A stretch of 64,000 nt of DNA from Patulibacter sp040675535 (GCF_040675535.1 NZ_JBFAPC010000005.1:1-64000), one strand, 5' to 3'; shown: positions 7,890 to 16,429, counted from the stretch's first letter. The notes: generated from the sequence alone by a model not told the origin. Program-made: numbers and translations.

Positions 7890-8903
7890 TCAGCCGCCCG
7901 GCCGCTCCGCGGCGACCCGGCGGACGAGGTCGTCGACGAGCGCGAGCTTGTCGATCACCGCCGGCGCGAGGACGAAGGGGTAGAGGTCGTCCGCCCCGAT
8001 GCTGCGGTTGATCGCGTTCAGCGCGTAGGTCAGCGGCAGCCACGTGTCGAGCATCGAGCGCAGGTCGTCGGGCGCGGCCGCGGGGTAGGCGTAGAGCGGC
8101 GCGGCGTCGGCCGCGAGCACCGCCGGCCCCGACACGCTGACCCCGTAGGCGATCGTCGTCTGCAGGACGTCGCGGATGTGGAGGTAGTGCGCGAACGTCT
8201 CCGCCCAGTCCTCCCACGGGTGCATCGTGGCGTAGGCCGTGACGTACCCGTCCTGCCAGCCCGCCGGCGGCCCGTCGCGGTAGTAGCGCTCCATCGCGGC
8301 GTCGTAGTCCGCGGTCACGTCCCCGAACGCGGCGACGACGCGGGCTGCCCCGGCGGATCCCTCCGGCGCGAGGACCGTGGCGTAGTGGTGGGCGACCTCG
8401 TGGCGCAGGTGCCCGAGTACCGTCCGGTACGGCTCGCCCAGGTCCTTCCGCATCCACTCGCGGTAGGCGGGGTCCGCCTCGGTCACGTCGATCGTGACGA
8501 TGCCGAACGCGTGGCCGGTCACCACCGGCCCCGGCGTGCTCGACCGCATGTCGAAGCCGAGACCCTCCTCGTGGTCGCGGAAGCTGCGGACCGGCAGGCC
8601 GAGCTCGAGCAGCTCGAAGACCAGCCGGCGCTTGGCCGCCTCCGCGACCCGGTACTGGGCGAGCCCCGCGGGATCGTCGTCGTCGGGCCGCAGCCGGGTC
8701 AGCGCGCACGCGGGGCAGAGCCCGCCCGGCCCCGCAACGCCGTTGCAGGCGATCAGGTCGCGGTTGGCGCACGCGTTCCCGGGCCAGAGCCGGACGATCT
8801 CGCGGGTCGGCCAGTCGAAGCCGAGGACCGTGTCGGAGTGCAGGCAGTGCGTGCTCTCGAACGTCACGAGGTGACGGCAGTCGGGGCAGGTGAACGCGCG
8901 CAC
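7890..8903 (-). CDS. Putative zinc-binding metallopeptidase (COG4307/DUF2248-like)
   Basis: This 337-residue protein has an N-terminal zinc-ribbon-like part with CPDCRH and a second Cys set (IACNGVAGPGGLCPACAL), and the HEVAHHY zinc-peptidase motif at about residue 168. Conserved aromatic stretches follow (MHPWEDWAETFAHYLHIRD), with a glutamate that could be the third zinc ligand. This matches the family of uncharacterised zinc-binding metallopeptidases common in actinobacteria and proteobacteria. The GTG at 8903 puts the CxxC at the very N terminus; an ATG at 8951 would add 16 residues that overlap a glgX remnant. No strong ribosome site is seen for either. Confidence 0.75.
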   Translation of the reverse strand: MRAFTCPDCRHLVTFESTHCLHSDTVLGFDWPTREIVRLWPGNACANRDLIACNGVAGPGGLCPACALTRLRPDDDDPAGLAQYRVAEAAKRRLVFELLELGLPVRSFRDHEEGLGFDMRSSTPGPVVTGHAFGIVTIDVTEADPAYREWMRKDLGEPYRTVLGHLRHEVAHHYATVLAPEGSAGAARVVAAFGDVTADYDAAMERYYRDGPPAGWQDGYVTAYATMHPWEDWAETFAHYLHIRDVLQTTIAYGVSVSGPAVLAADAAPLYAYPAAAPDDLRSMLDTWLPLTYALNAINRSIGADDLYPFVLAPAVIDKLALVDDLVRRVAAERPGG

Positions 8904-8946
8904 GGGAGGAGGGTGACAGGCACGGTCGCCGGCCCGGCACCGGGCA

Positions 8947-9135
8947 GTCATCGAGTGCCGCGTCGACGGGTTCCGCTTCGACCTCGCCTCGGCGCTCGCG
9001 CGGCAGCTCTACGACGTCGACCGGCGCTCGTCGTTCTTCGACACGATCCACCAGGATCCGGTCCTCAGCCAGGTGAAGCGCATCGCGGAGCCGTGGGACG
9101 TCGGCCCCGGCGGCGACCAGGTGGGCACCTTCCCG
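8947..9135 (+). pseudogene. glgX: Internal fragment of glycogen debranching enzyme
   Basis: One open frame reads DGFRFDLASALARQLYDVDR, then FFDTIHQDPVLSQVKRIAEP and WDVGPGGDQVGTFP. These are the signature residues around the catalytic region of GlgX-type alpha-1,6-glucosidases (about residues 340-400 of some 700). Nothing before or after belongs to that enzyme, so this is a 63-codon relic with both ends missing. No other glycogen gene is in the window. Confidence 0.8.
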
Positions 9136-9292
9136 GTGCCGGCTCTGACGGCCTGGCGGTTGCATCCGCGCCGCAGAGGGCTAGCGTGGAGGCGGGGGAG
9201 CCCCGCGCGCACGCCGTGCGCGCGGTCCCGCCAGGACGTGACGGAGGTCCTCCGGCACCAGCGAGTCCAGGACTCGGGACGAGGAGGTCGGT

Positions 9293-9643
9293 GTGTCGGA
9301 CGTTCGAACCACACCCCATGCGGAGATCTCGGGGGCGGTGGCGCACCTGTACAAGTCGCGCACCGGGCGCGGGCCGACGACCATCACGACGCTCCTGACC
9401 TCGGGGCTCGTGGTCTGCGTGATCGAGGACAGCACGACACCGTTCGAGGGGACGCTGATGCAGCTCGGCGCCGCCGAGGTCGTCAACGAGGCCCGCCGGA
9501 CGTTCCAGCGCGCGGTCGGCCCGCAGCTGGTCGAGGAGGTGGAGCGGATCCTCGGCCGCACCGTCCGCGGGCACGTGCCCACGTACGACGCCGCGGTCGA
9601 CGCGGGCACCGACCTGTTCCTGCTGGAGGCCGTGCCGGCCTGA
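9293..9643 (+). CDS. DUF2294-family small protein
   Basis: This 116-residue protein has AEISGAVAHLYKSRTGRGPT, LVVCVIEDSTTPFEGTLMQL and a C-terminal region RILGRTVRGHVPTYDAAVDA. The pattern matches DUF2294 proteins of actinobacteria and firmicutes, whose function is unknown. The GTG start has GAGGAGG 5 bases upstream, the clearest ribosome site nearby. It stands alone between the glgX remnant and the ABM gene. Confidence 0.8.
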   Translation: MSDVRTTPHAEISGAVAHLYKSRTGRGPTTITTLLTSGLVVCVIEDSTTPFEGTLMQLGAAEVVNEARRTFQRAVGPQLVEEVERILGRTVRGHVPTYDAAVDAGTDLFLLEAVPA

Positions 9644-9783
9644 GACCGCGCGCCAGAACGCCGCCGATCCGCGGTGCCACGGGCCTGCGACCGTCATCTG
9701 CGAGGCTCGGCCGGTCCGCCGGGGCGGGTCGATGACGACCGCCGCCCGCCGGGCGCAACCGCCATCCGAACCCGGAGCCTCCG

Positions 9784-10080
9784 ATGTCCGTCACCGCGAT
9801 CCTCGACCTGCACTTCAAGCCGGAGGCCGTCGAGCAGGCGCTCGAGATCCTCACCCGCGCGCTGGCGGACACCCGCGCGTTCGACGGCTGCGAGGGCGTG
9901 ACCGTCGTCCAGGACCGCGACGACCCGGCGCACGTCGTCGCGGTCGAGCAGTGGGCCTCGCTGGAGGCCGACGCCAGATACCGCGAGTGGCGCGCGGGCG
10001 ACGGGGCGATCACGGACCTGCCGCCGACGCTGGCCGGCGCGCCGTCGCTCTTCGTCGGGACGGACATCGCCGCGCTCTAG
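9784..10080 (+). CDS. Antibiotic biosynthesis monooxygenase (ABM) domain protein
   Basis: This 98-residue single-domain protein of the dimeric alpha/beta-barrel ABM fold opens with the first strand TAILDLHFKPE. A helix follows (EQALEILTRALADTRAFDGC), then VTVVQDRDDPAHVVAVEQWA, where the W and the H position are typical. Members are cofactor-free oxygenases or small quinone and heme-related enzymes; the substrate is unknown. A bidirectional hairpin follows. Confidence 0.8.
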   Translation: MSVTAILDLHFKPEAVEQALEILTRALADTRAFDGCEGVTVVQDRDDPAHVVAVEQWASLEADARYREWRAGDGAITDLPPTLAGAPSLFVGTDIAAL

Positions 10081-10169
10081 CGGGACGCACCGGGGACGCG
10101 ACGCCGTCGTCGGGGACGGCGCCTGGCGCCCGGCCGCGCCGACGCGTCGGAGCGGCCGGCCGACCTGCG

Positions 10170-10190
10170 GGCGATCCCTCGAGGATCGCC
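10170..10190. terminator. Bidirectional hairpin between convergent genes
   Basis: GGCGATCC (10170-10177), loop CTCGA, GGATCGCC (10183-10190): a perfect 8-base-pair stem between the ABM gene stop and the stop of the leftward gene at 10197. Confidence 0.6.
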
Positions 10191-10196
10191 GCCGGT

Positions 10197-10529
10197 TCAC
10201 GCGTCCGCCGGGACCGGCAGCGCCGCCACGACGTCGCGGTGCGCGAACACCACGGCGGGGTGGTCCTGCAGGGCCTTCAGGTACCGCGCGCCGAACGTCG
10301 TGCCGGCGTCGGGTGCCACGAGCAGCGCGCGGAGCCGGTCGAGCGCCGCGGTGCGGCGCGCGACGTCGTCCTCGCCGCGCGCGGCGTCGAGCTCCGCGAT
10401 CAGTGCCGAGAGGGTGCTCAGCCAGTCGAAGCGCAGGTCCTCGGTCGCGGCCTGCAGGACCTCGCCGGCGCTCATCCGGCCGGCGAAGCGCTCGGCCGTG
10501 CGGCGCTGCTGCTCGGCCGCGGCGGCCAA
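10197..10529 (-). CDS. Hypothetical helical protein
   Basis: This roughly 110-residue, mostly alpha-helical protein includes LRFDWLSTLSALIAELDAAR and GARYLKALQDHPAVVFAHRD. I recognise no family. The start is unsure: TTG at 10529 or ATG at 10475, neither with a clear ribosome site. Codon use and a terminator directly after the stop support a real gene. Confidence 0.5.
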   Translation of the reverse strand: MAAAAEQQRRTAERFAGRMSAGEVLQAATEDLRFDWLSTLSALIAELDAARGEDDVARRTAALDRLRALLVAPDAGTTFGARYLKALQDHPAVVFAHRDVVAALPVPADA

Positions 10530-10720
10530 CGTCGGCTGAGCGGGACGGGGCGGGGCGGCGGATACCGCTGCGGCGGGGCTCGCCGGTCCGTGGTGGTCCG
10601 GTCAGCGGGTGGGTCCGGCCCGTGCGCAGGGCACGACCGCCCCACGGCCACCCCCCGATGCGCTTGACTGGCCGGTGAACCCCCCGTTGCCTCCGTTCAC
10701 CGATCAGGAGCAGGACCTCG

Positions 10721-11962
10721 ATGACCAGCACCACCTCCCGCATCCGGCGTCGGGCGACGACGAGCGTCGCGTCCCTGGGCGCCGCGGCGGCGATCGTCGC
10801 GGTCGGCGTGTCCGCCGCCTCGACGTCCGCGGCGACGCCCGGCGACCAGGCGACCACCCGCGCCGGCACGTGCCAGACGAGCTACTCGAGCAGCCGCGAC
10901 CTGACCGCGGCCCAGCAGCTGCTGGGCCGGACCCCGGCCGGCCGGCTGCCCGACGGGGTCGCGAGCCAGCCCGCGATCTCCCGCGACAGCCGCGCCAACC
11001 GCGTGGTCGCCTACACGTCGACGTCGACGACGACCGCCACCCCGGTCGCCCCCGGCACGCGCAACATCTTCGTCGTGCGCCGCACCGGCACGATCGCCAA
11101 GAACGCCAACGCCTGGCAGGTCGGCGCCACGCAGCTGATCTCCGTCGGGACGGGCGGCGCCGCGGCGAACGGCGACTCGTTCGGCGCGTCGATCTCCGGC
11201 TACACCGGCGGGAGCGACGCCGCCAAGGGCCCGAGCAAGCTCGCGTTCCTGTCGAAGGCGACGAACCTGCCGGGCGGCAACGCGACCGGCACGAGCGCGT
11301 TCACGGCGTCGGTGAACGGCGGCGGGATCTCCCGGATCGACGCCCCGGGCACCGCGACGGGCGTCGGCATCTCGGGCGACTCGAAGCTCGTCTACGTCTC
11401 CACCGAGTCCGGGCTCTACGTGCAACGCGGGTCGCGCGTGAAGAAGCTCGTGTCGGGCTCGGGCATCTCCTCGCCGTCGACGACGCTCAACGGCAAGCAG
11501 GCCGCGTACGAGCAGAACGGGACGGTCTTCACGATCAAGTCCAACGGCAGCGGCCGCAAGAAGATCGCCAAGGGCACCGCGCCCCAGAGCGACGGCGGCA
11601 ACCCGAGCGGCTCCGGAATCGGCCTGATCCGCGCGATCGCGTTCAAGCGCGGCGGCGGTGCGTGGCGCGCCGAGATCGCGGGCTCGAAGGTCCGCCAGGT
11701 CCGCTTCGGGAACGCGCCGGGCGGCGCCGTCTCGATCAACGGCGGCGGCAACGGCGTCGGCTTCGGCAACGGCGCCAACGTCTGCCTGCAGGTCCGGCTC
11801 CTCGGATCCGACCCGCGGTCCGGCGGCTACGACATCCCGCAGGGCGCCTGCCCCGCCGGCCAGGGCGACGTCACCGACGTGTCGGTCAGCACCCGCTACA
11901 ACTACCTCGCCTTCGCGTGCTCGAAGGGCGGCCTGTACCTGCAGTACGTCGGCGGGAAGTAG
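10721..11962 (+). CDS. Secreted beta-propeller-like protein
   Basis: This 413-residue exported protein has a signal peptide with several Arg (RIRRRATTSVASLGAAAAIV, cleavage near STSAA); the Arg pair is not a full twin-arginine motif. The mature part has repeated blocks of the TolB/WD40 kind: SQPAISRDSRANRVVAYTST, GVGISGDSKLVYVSTESGLY, STTLNGKQAAYEQNGTVFTI and DVSVSTRYNYLAFACSKGGL. This points to a six- or seven-bladed propeller outside the cell, probably a binding protein. It has no catalytic motif and stands alone. Confidence 0.7.
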   Translation: MTSTTSRIRRRATTSVASLGAAAAIVAVGVSAASTSAATPGDQATTRAGTCQTSYSSSRDLTAAQQLLGRTPAGRLPDGVASQPAISRDSRANRVVAYTSTSTTTATPVAPGTRNIFVVRRTGTIAKNANAWQVGATQLISVGTGGAAANGDSFGASISGYTGGSDAAKGPSKLAFLSKATNLPGGNATGTSAFTASVNGGGISRIDAPGTATGVGISGDSKLVYVSTESGLYVQRGSRVKKLVSGSGISSPSTTLNGKQAAYEQNGTVFTIKSNGSGRKKIAKGTAPQSDGGNPSGSGIGLIRAIAFKRGGGAWRAEIAGSKVRQVRFGNAPGGAVSINGGGNGVGFGNGANVCLQVRLLGSDPRSGGYDIPQGACPAGQGDVTDVSVSTRYNYLAFACSKGGLYLQYVGGK

Positions 11963-12137
11963 GGGCCCGGGCGCGGCGGGCGGTCGTCGCCGCCCGCCGT
12001 CCCGGTCGTGGCGCCGGCCCGCCCGCATCGCCTGGTCCCACCGGCACGCCGCACCGTCCTGAGTACCGTGGAAGGACGGTTCCGGGAGTCGCCCGGGTCA
12101 CGCGCCCGGGGTGTCCCGGGGCGGCGAGGAGGTCGTG

Positions 12138-13148
12138 ATGGACGTGCGGTTGTCGGTACTGGATCTGGCTACGGCGGGCGGGAGCGTCTCGCCGCGGGAC
12201 GCGCTGCTCGGGAGCGCCGAGCTGGCCAAGCGCGCCGAGGACTGGGGCTACGGGCGCTACTGGTTCTCGGAGCACCACAACATGCCGAGCATCGTGTCCT
12301 CGACGCCGGCCGTCCTCGCGGGCTACATCGCCGCGAACACCGAGCGGATCCGCGTCGGCTCGGGCGGCGTGATGCTGCCCAACCACTCGCCGCTGATCAT
12401 CGCCGAGCAGTACGGCACCCTCGAGACGCTCTACCCCGGACGCGTCGACCTGGGCCTCGGCCGGGCGCCGGGCACGGACTTCGACACGGTGCGCGCGATG
12501 CGCCGCTCGCCCGAGGCGTCCGACCGCTTCCCGCAGGACGTCCAGGAGCTGCAGCGCCTGCTCGGTCCGTCGCACCCCGGGCAGACCGTCCGCGCGATCC
12601 CCGGCGAGGGCACGAACGTGCCGCTCTACATCCTCGGCTCCTCGCTGTTCGGCGCGCGCCTGGCGGCCCAGCTCGGCCTGCCGTACGCGTTCGCGTCGCA
12701 CTTCGCGCCCGCCGAGCTGCTGAACGCGTCGGCCCTCTACCACGAGGAGTTCCGGCCCTCGGAGCAGCTCGAGGCGCCGTACATGATCGCCAGCATGAAC
12801 GTCTTCGCCGCCGACACCGAGGACCAGGCGAAGATCCTCCACGCCACGGCGCTCGAGAAGATGGCCCGCGCCCTCAGCGGCCGGCAGATCGACGGCACCG
12901 ACCGCGCCGAGACCGAGGCGATCCTGCGCTCGCCCGTCGGACGCCATGCCCTGCAGATGCTCCACTTCTCCGCTGTCGGCGACGCCGACCAGGTGGGCGA
13001 GCAGGTGACCGCGTTCGCGAAGCAGGCCGGCGCCGACGAGGTGATGGTCGCGATGAACGTCGCGGACCTGTCCGCCCGGATCCGCTCCTACGAGCTGCTC
13101 GCCGGGGCGCTCGTGCGGGACGGCGCGCAGACGGTGGTGGGCGGCTGA
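12138..13148 (+). CDS. LLM-class flavin-dependent oxidoreductase (luciferase-like)
   Basis: This 336-residue TIM-barrel protein of the bacterial luciferase superfamily has LSVLDLATAGG at strand 1, AEDWGYGRYWFSEHHNMPSI (the typical W-x-x-EHH region), RIRVGSGGVMLPNHSPLIIA and GRVDLGLGRAPG. It uses reduced FMN or F420 on an unknown substrate. The ATG at 12138 has GAGGAGG 6 bases upstream; a longer in-frame start at 12111 is less likely. Confidence 0.88.
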   Translation: MDVRLSVLDLATAGGSVSPRDALLGSAELAKRAEDWGYGRYWFSEHHNMPSIVSSTPAVLAGYIAANTERIRVGSGGVMLPNHSPLIIAEQYGTLETLYPGRVDLGLGRAPGTDFDTVRAMRRSPEASDRFPQDVQELQRLLGPSHPGQTVRAIPGEGTNVPLYILGSSLFGARLAAQLGLPYAFASHFAPAELLNASALYHEEFRPSEQLEAPYMIASMNVFAADTEDQAKILHATALEKMARALSGRQIDGTDRAETEAILRSPVGRHALQMLHFSAVGDADQVGEQVTAFAKQAGADEVMVAMNVADLSARIRSYELLAGALVRDGAQTVVGG

Positions 13149-13255
13149 GCGGTCGGCGCGACTCGGTCGTCCACGGGCCGAGGCTCCGGGTGGGTGGTCG
13201 ACGGGCCTGTCGGCTCAGTCTCGCTCGGCGAGACGGTCTGCGCCGCGCGAGGCCG

Positions 13256-13645
13256 TCAGGCGGGCGCCGGCGTCCGCGCGCGCCGCGTCGTCGCCCACGC
13301 GAGCGCGAGCGCGAGGACGCCGAGCAGCGGATGGACGACGCGGTCCCGCGCGTCGACGGGGACGACGCCGAGGAGGTCCGCGTCGTGCACGAGCTCGAGG
13401 CCCGTCATCAGCAGGTAGGCGGCGCCGACGAGCAGGACCGCCGGCACCTCGTGCTCCCGGCGCGCGAGCCCGAACGCCAGCACGGCGCAGATCGCGAGCT
13501 GCAGGACCGAGCGCCAGCCGTCGCCCGGCGTGCCGAAGCTCGCCCCGGCGGCGAGGGTGCTCACCGCCCGCGCGCCGAGGAAGACGATGGTCAGGCCCGC
13601 GTACCACTGGGCCGGGCGGACGGGGCGGATGCGTCGGTCGAACAC
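13256..13645 (-). CDS. Small four-helix membrane protein, target of the adjacent TetR
   Basis: This 129-residue integral membrane protein has about four hydrophobic segments: QWYAGLTIVFLGARAVSTLA, SVLQLAICAVLAFGLA, VPAVLLVGAAYLLMTGLELV and HPLLGVLALALAWA. It resembles DUF4383-type proteins but assignment is uncertain. The GTG at 13645 has GAGGAG 6 bases upstream, while an in-frame ATG further up lies inside a TetR operator, so the GTG is preferred. It is divergent from the tetR gene at 13714 and both probably answer to that repressor. Confidence 0.65.
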   Translation of the reverse strand: MFDRRIRPVRPAQWYAGLTIVFLGARAVSTLAAGASFGTPGDGWRSVLQLAICAVLAFGLARREHEVPAVLLVGAAYLLMTGLELVHDADLLGVVPVDARDRVVHPLLGVLALALAWATTRRARTPAPA

Positions 13646-13663
13646 GGTGACTCCTCGAGGGCT

Positions 13664-13713
13664 TACTGCCATGGTGGCAGTACTGTAGCGCCTATACTGC
13701 CACCGTGGCACTA
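13664..13713. promoter_or_regulatory. Two TetR operators in the divergent promoter region
   Basis: TACTGCCA-TGG-TGGCAGTA (13664-13682) is a perfect 8-base inverted repeat. TACTGCCA-CCG-TGGCACTA (13695-13713) is the same motif with one mismatch, 31 bases further. Both lie between the membrane-protein start and the tetR start, the classic position for autoregulation plus control of the neighbour. Confidence 0.75.
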
Positions 13714-14322
13714 GTGAGCGACCCGGATCGTCCCCGCCGGCGCCGGCGCACCCCGGAGGAGGCGCGGGCCGAGATCCTCGCGGCGGCGTCGGAGCTGCTC
13801 ACCGACCGGCGGTCGGAGCTCACCGTCGCCGCGATCATGGAGCGCACGACGCTGTCCCGGAAGTCGTTCTACGTTCACTTCCGCGACCGCGCGGAGCTCA
13901 TGACCTGCCTCGTGGCCCCGCTGCGCCGGGGGGCCGACGAGGCGCTCGAGCGCTGGCGGACGGCCGACGACCCGATCGTCGCCGGGAGGGCCGCGCTGCG
14001 GAGCGCCGCCCACGCCTACCGCCTGCACGGCGCCGTCCTGCGTGCGCTCGCGTCCGCGGCGGAGCGCGACCCCGAGATCGCCGTGGCGTGGGCGGGCTTC
14101 GTCGACCCGGTGGTGGACCTCGGCACCCGGACGATCACCGACGCCGTCGCGGCCGGCACGAGCACCGGCCTCGACCCGGGGCGGACGGCCCGCGCGCTGG
14201 TGACGATGAACGTGCACTGCCTCCTGGGCCTGGAGCCCGACGCGAGCGACGCGGAGCTCGAGGCCCTCGTCACGACGCTCGCGGCGGTGTGGGAGCGGAC
14301 GATCTACGCGACGACGGCCTGA
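13714..14322 (+). CDS. TetR-family transcriptional regulator
   Basis: This roughly 202-residue regulator has an N-terminal helix-turn-helix: AEILAAASELLTDRRSELTV, then MERTTLSRKSFYVHFRDRAEL. The C-terminal ligand domain is all helical and typical of the family. The start may be GTG 13714 or GTG 13705; the latter lies inside the second operator, so 13714 is preferred. It likely represses its own gene and the divergent membrane protein through the two TACTGCCA palindromes. Confidence 0.85.
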   Translation: MSDPDRPRRRRRTPEEARAEILAAASELLTDRRSELTVAAIMERTTLSRKSFYVHFRDRAELMTCLVAPLRRGADEALERWRTADDPIVAGRAALRSAAHAYRLHGAVLRALASAAERDPEIAVAWAGFVDPVVDLGTRTITDAVAAGTSTGLDPGRTARALVTMNVHCLLGLEPDASDAELEALVTTLAAVWERTIYATTA

Positions 14323-14438
14323 GGTGGCCGGGGCGCGAGGGGGCCCGTGCGTGCGGGTGGGCGCCGCCGTCAGCCGCGACGGCGTGGCCTGGGGTGGGCG
14401 TGCTGTCTCCGCGCTCGACTCCGCGTGCCCCGGCGCCC

Positions 14439-14918
14439 CTACCCCCGCAGCACCGGCGGGTGCGTCCCGCCGACGACCTCGAACTCGCCCGGCCGGACCT
14501 CGTCGCCGCACGCGCGGCAGACGGTGACCGGGTGCAGCTCGGCGCCGCAGCGGTGGCGGAAGACCGCCGTCGGGAGGTCGTCCTCGCCGGTGTGGCGCTC
14601 GCCCCAGATCTTCAGGGCGAGGAGGACCGGGACGAGGTCCGCGCCGGCCTCGGTCAGGAGGTACTCGTGGCGGACCGGGCGCTCGGAGTACTGCCGGCGC
14701 GCGATGACGCCGGTGTCCTCGAGCTTGCGCAGCCGGGTGGTGAGCAGCGACCGCGGGGCGCCGGTGAGCGTCGCGAGCTCGGAGAACCGGCGGTTGCCGT
14801 AGAGGATCTCGCGCAGGAGCGGCAGCGAGTGGCTGTCGCCGAGGACCGCGACGGCGTCGGTGACGGAGCAGACGCGAGGACTCGGTAGCACTTCTGGACC
14901 CACGCCAATACGGTACAC
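14439..14918 (-). CDS. HxlR-family transcriptional regulator
   Basis: This roughly 159-residue regulator has a winged helix: DSHSLPLLREILYGNRRFSE, then GAPRSLLTTRLRKLEDTGVI and RRQYSERPVRHEYLLTEAG, the hallmark HxlR wing. Three C-terminal cysteines (RHRCG and CRACGDEV) could sense redox state or bind metal. The GTG start at 14918 is followed by further in-frame GTGs (14903, 14891). A perfect palindrome at 14924-14944 lies directly upstream, between this gene and a truncated carbonic-anhydrase gene that was probably its divergent target. Confidence 0.85.
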   Translation of the reverse strand: MYRIGVGPEVLPSPRVCSVTDAVAVLGDSHSLPLLREILYGNRRFSELATLTGAPRSLLTTRLRKLEDTGVIARRQYSERPVRHEYLLTEAGADLVPVLLALKIWGERHTGEDDLPTAVFRHRCGAELHPVTVCRACGDEVRPGEFEVVGGTHPPVLRG

Positions 14919-14923
14919 CGCGG

Positions 14924-14944
14924 GTGGTCCAATATCTGGACCAC
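14924..14944. promoter_or_regulatory. Candidate HxlR operator
   Basis: GTGGTCCA-ATATC-TGGACCAC is a perfect 8-base inverted repeat. A further half site TGGACC occurs at about 14895. It lies in the divergent promoter between the hxlR gene and the gene at 14966. Confidence 0.65.
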
Positions 14945-14965
14945 GACCGCGGCCGGGAGCAGCCC

Positions 14966-15200
14966 ATGGACGTCCCCGAGACCTTCGCCGACCGCAACAC
15001 GGCCTTCGCCACCGACGGATTCGACCCCGCCCTGCGGATGATGCCGTCGCTGCGGACGATCGTCGCCGGCTGCGTCGACCCCACCGACGTCCTCGGCCTC
15101 CAGCCGGGCGAGGTCGCCGCGATCCGCAACGTCGGCGGCCGCGTCACGCCCGCCACGCTGCTGGAGCTCGCCCTGCTGCGCAAGGCCTCGCCGGCGGCCG
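14966..15200 (+). pseudogene. Truncated beta-carbonic-anhydrase-like gene
   Basis: ATG 14966 (GGGAGC 7 bases upstream) opens a frame reading ETFADRNTAFATDGFDPALR, RTIVAGCVDPTDVLGLQPGE and AAIRNVGGRVTPATLLELAL. This is the N-terminal half of a beta-carbonic-anhydrase-like protein (zinc Cys in GCVDP, GGR loop). After about residue 78 the similarity stops and the frame runs into low-complexity sequence, so the zinc His/Cys half is gone. It lies behind an intact divergent promoter and HxlR operator. Confidence 0.6.
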
Positions 15201-15413
15201 GCGGGGCAGCCACCCGCGCTCGGTGCGCTCGAGCTCGGCGAGCCCGCGCAGCAGGTCGACCGCGATGGGGTGCGAGGCGAGCTCGGGGCCCGACGATCCG
15301 GCGGACGGGGAGGCGGGGAGGCGGGGAGGCCCATGCCCGCAGTCTGTCGCCGCGCGGGGACGGGCGACGCGACGTCGGGCGCGGGCCACCGCCCGGCGCC
15401 GGTCCGGCGCGCG
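15201..15413 (-). other. Fragment of an unidentified leftward gene
   Basis: On the minus strand about 15200-15300 reads GPELASHPIAVDLLRGLAEL then ERTERGWLPRRPP with coding-like codon use, but no full gene. Its end coincides with the point where the rightward carbonic-anhydrase fragment stops, suggesting a deletion junction near 15200. Confidence 0.35.
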
Positions 15414-16283
15414 TCAGCCGGCGGGCGGGACCGCCGGGGGGAGCCCGAGCGCCGCGCGCAGCACGCGGACGACACCGTCCTCGGTGTTCGCCGGCGCGAC
15501 GTGGCGGGCGGCGTCCAGGATCTCGGGGTGGGCGTTGGCCATCGCGAACGAGTGCTCGCAGGCGGCGAGCAGTTCGAGGTCGTTGAGGTAGTCGCCGAAG
15601 GCCATCGTCTGGGCCGGCGTGATCCCGAGCTCGCGCTGCAGGTCCCGGACCGCGGCGCCCTTGTCCGCTCCGGCGCTCATCACGTCGATCCAGTGCTCGC
15701 CAGAGACGACGACCTGCTCGTCCACGACCAGCCCGCGCACCGCCGGCGCGGTGTTCTCGGCGCCGGCGAAGTCGAAGACCGCGAGCTTGAGGATCTCGTC
15801 GTCGTGATCCGTGACGTCGCCGAGGACGTCGAGCGCGACGTAGTACCGGCGGACCTCGGCGAGGAACGCGTCGTCGGCGCGCTCGATGTACGCCGAGCGC
15901 TTGCCGCAGACGACGATGCCGATGTCCGCGCCGTCGGCGACCAGGTCGCGGACGCCGCCGACGACGGCCTCGACGAGCGCCGTCCGCAGCGTCCGCGAGC
16001 TGACCTCGCGCCCGTCGCGGACGACGTAGGTGCCGTTCTCGGCGATGAAGACCATGCCTTCGGACGCCGCTCGGAACAGCTGCTGGAGCGTCGCGCACTG
16101 CCGCCCGCTCGCCGGGCTGAAGAGGACGCCTCGGTCGCGCAGCTGCTGGAGGACGGGCCAGAACGTCGCGGGCACCTCGCCCGCGCCGTCCAGCAGCGTC
16201 CCGTCCATGTCCGCGATCACCAGGCGGACGTGCGGGAGGCTCGGGACGCCGGTCGGGGATGCGGTGTCGGCGGGGTGCGGCAA
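15414..16283 (-). CDS. Cof-type HAD-superfamily phosphatase
   Basis: This 289-residue protein has HAD motif I VIADMDGTLLDG (nucleophile and acid Asp), motif II FSPASGRQ, a Lys in EILKLAVFD and motif IV GDYLNDLELL. A C2-type cap (about residues 90-200) places it in the Cof/YbiV group, which dephosphorylates sugar phosphates and related small molecules. The extra 16 residues before the first strand suggest the start could be slightly downstream. It stands alone. Confidence 0.85.
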   Translation of the reverse strand: MPHPADTASPTGVPSLPHVRLVIADMDGTLLDGAGEVPATFWPVLQQLRDRGVLFSPASGRQCATLQQLFRAASEGMVFIAENGTYVVRDGREVSSRTLRTALVEAVVGGVRDLVADGADIGIVVCGKRSAYIERADDAFLAEVRRYYVALDVLGDVTDHDDEILKLAVFDFAGAENTAPAVRGLVVDEQVVVSGEHWIDVMSAGADKGAAVRDLQRELGITPAQTMAFGDYLNDLELLAACEHSFAMANAHPEILDAARHVAPANTEDGVVRVLRAALGLPPAVPPAG

Positions 16284-16317
16284 GAACCGAGTATCGGCGA
16301 CCGCGCTCCGCCCCGTG

Positions 16318-16425
16318 TCACTGCACGTGCACCACGCGGCGGTGGCCGACGGCCTGCTGGTTGCCGACCTTGCGGTAGACGGTCACCCCGACCGTCTTGA
16401 CCTTGCCCGTCGCACGCGGGGCCGC
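16318..16425 (-). pseudogene. C-terminal fragment of an unknown gene
   Basis: The minus strand reads ATGKVKTVGVTVYRKVGNQQ, then AVGHRRVVHVQ and a stop at 16318. Codon use is coding-like but no start precedes it before unrelated sequence. I do not recognise the parent protein. Confidence 0.4.
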
Positions 16426-16429
16426 ACCA

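Noticed and set aside
13215..13607. Minus-strand frame overlapping the small membrane protein gene
   Set aside because: It is a shadow frame; the overlapping frame 13256-13645 has membrane helices, a ribosome site and operators in place.
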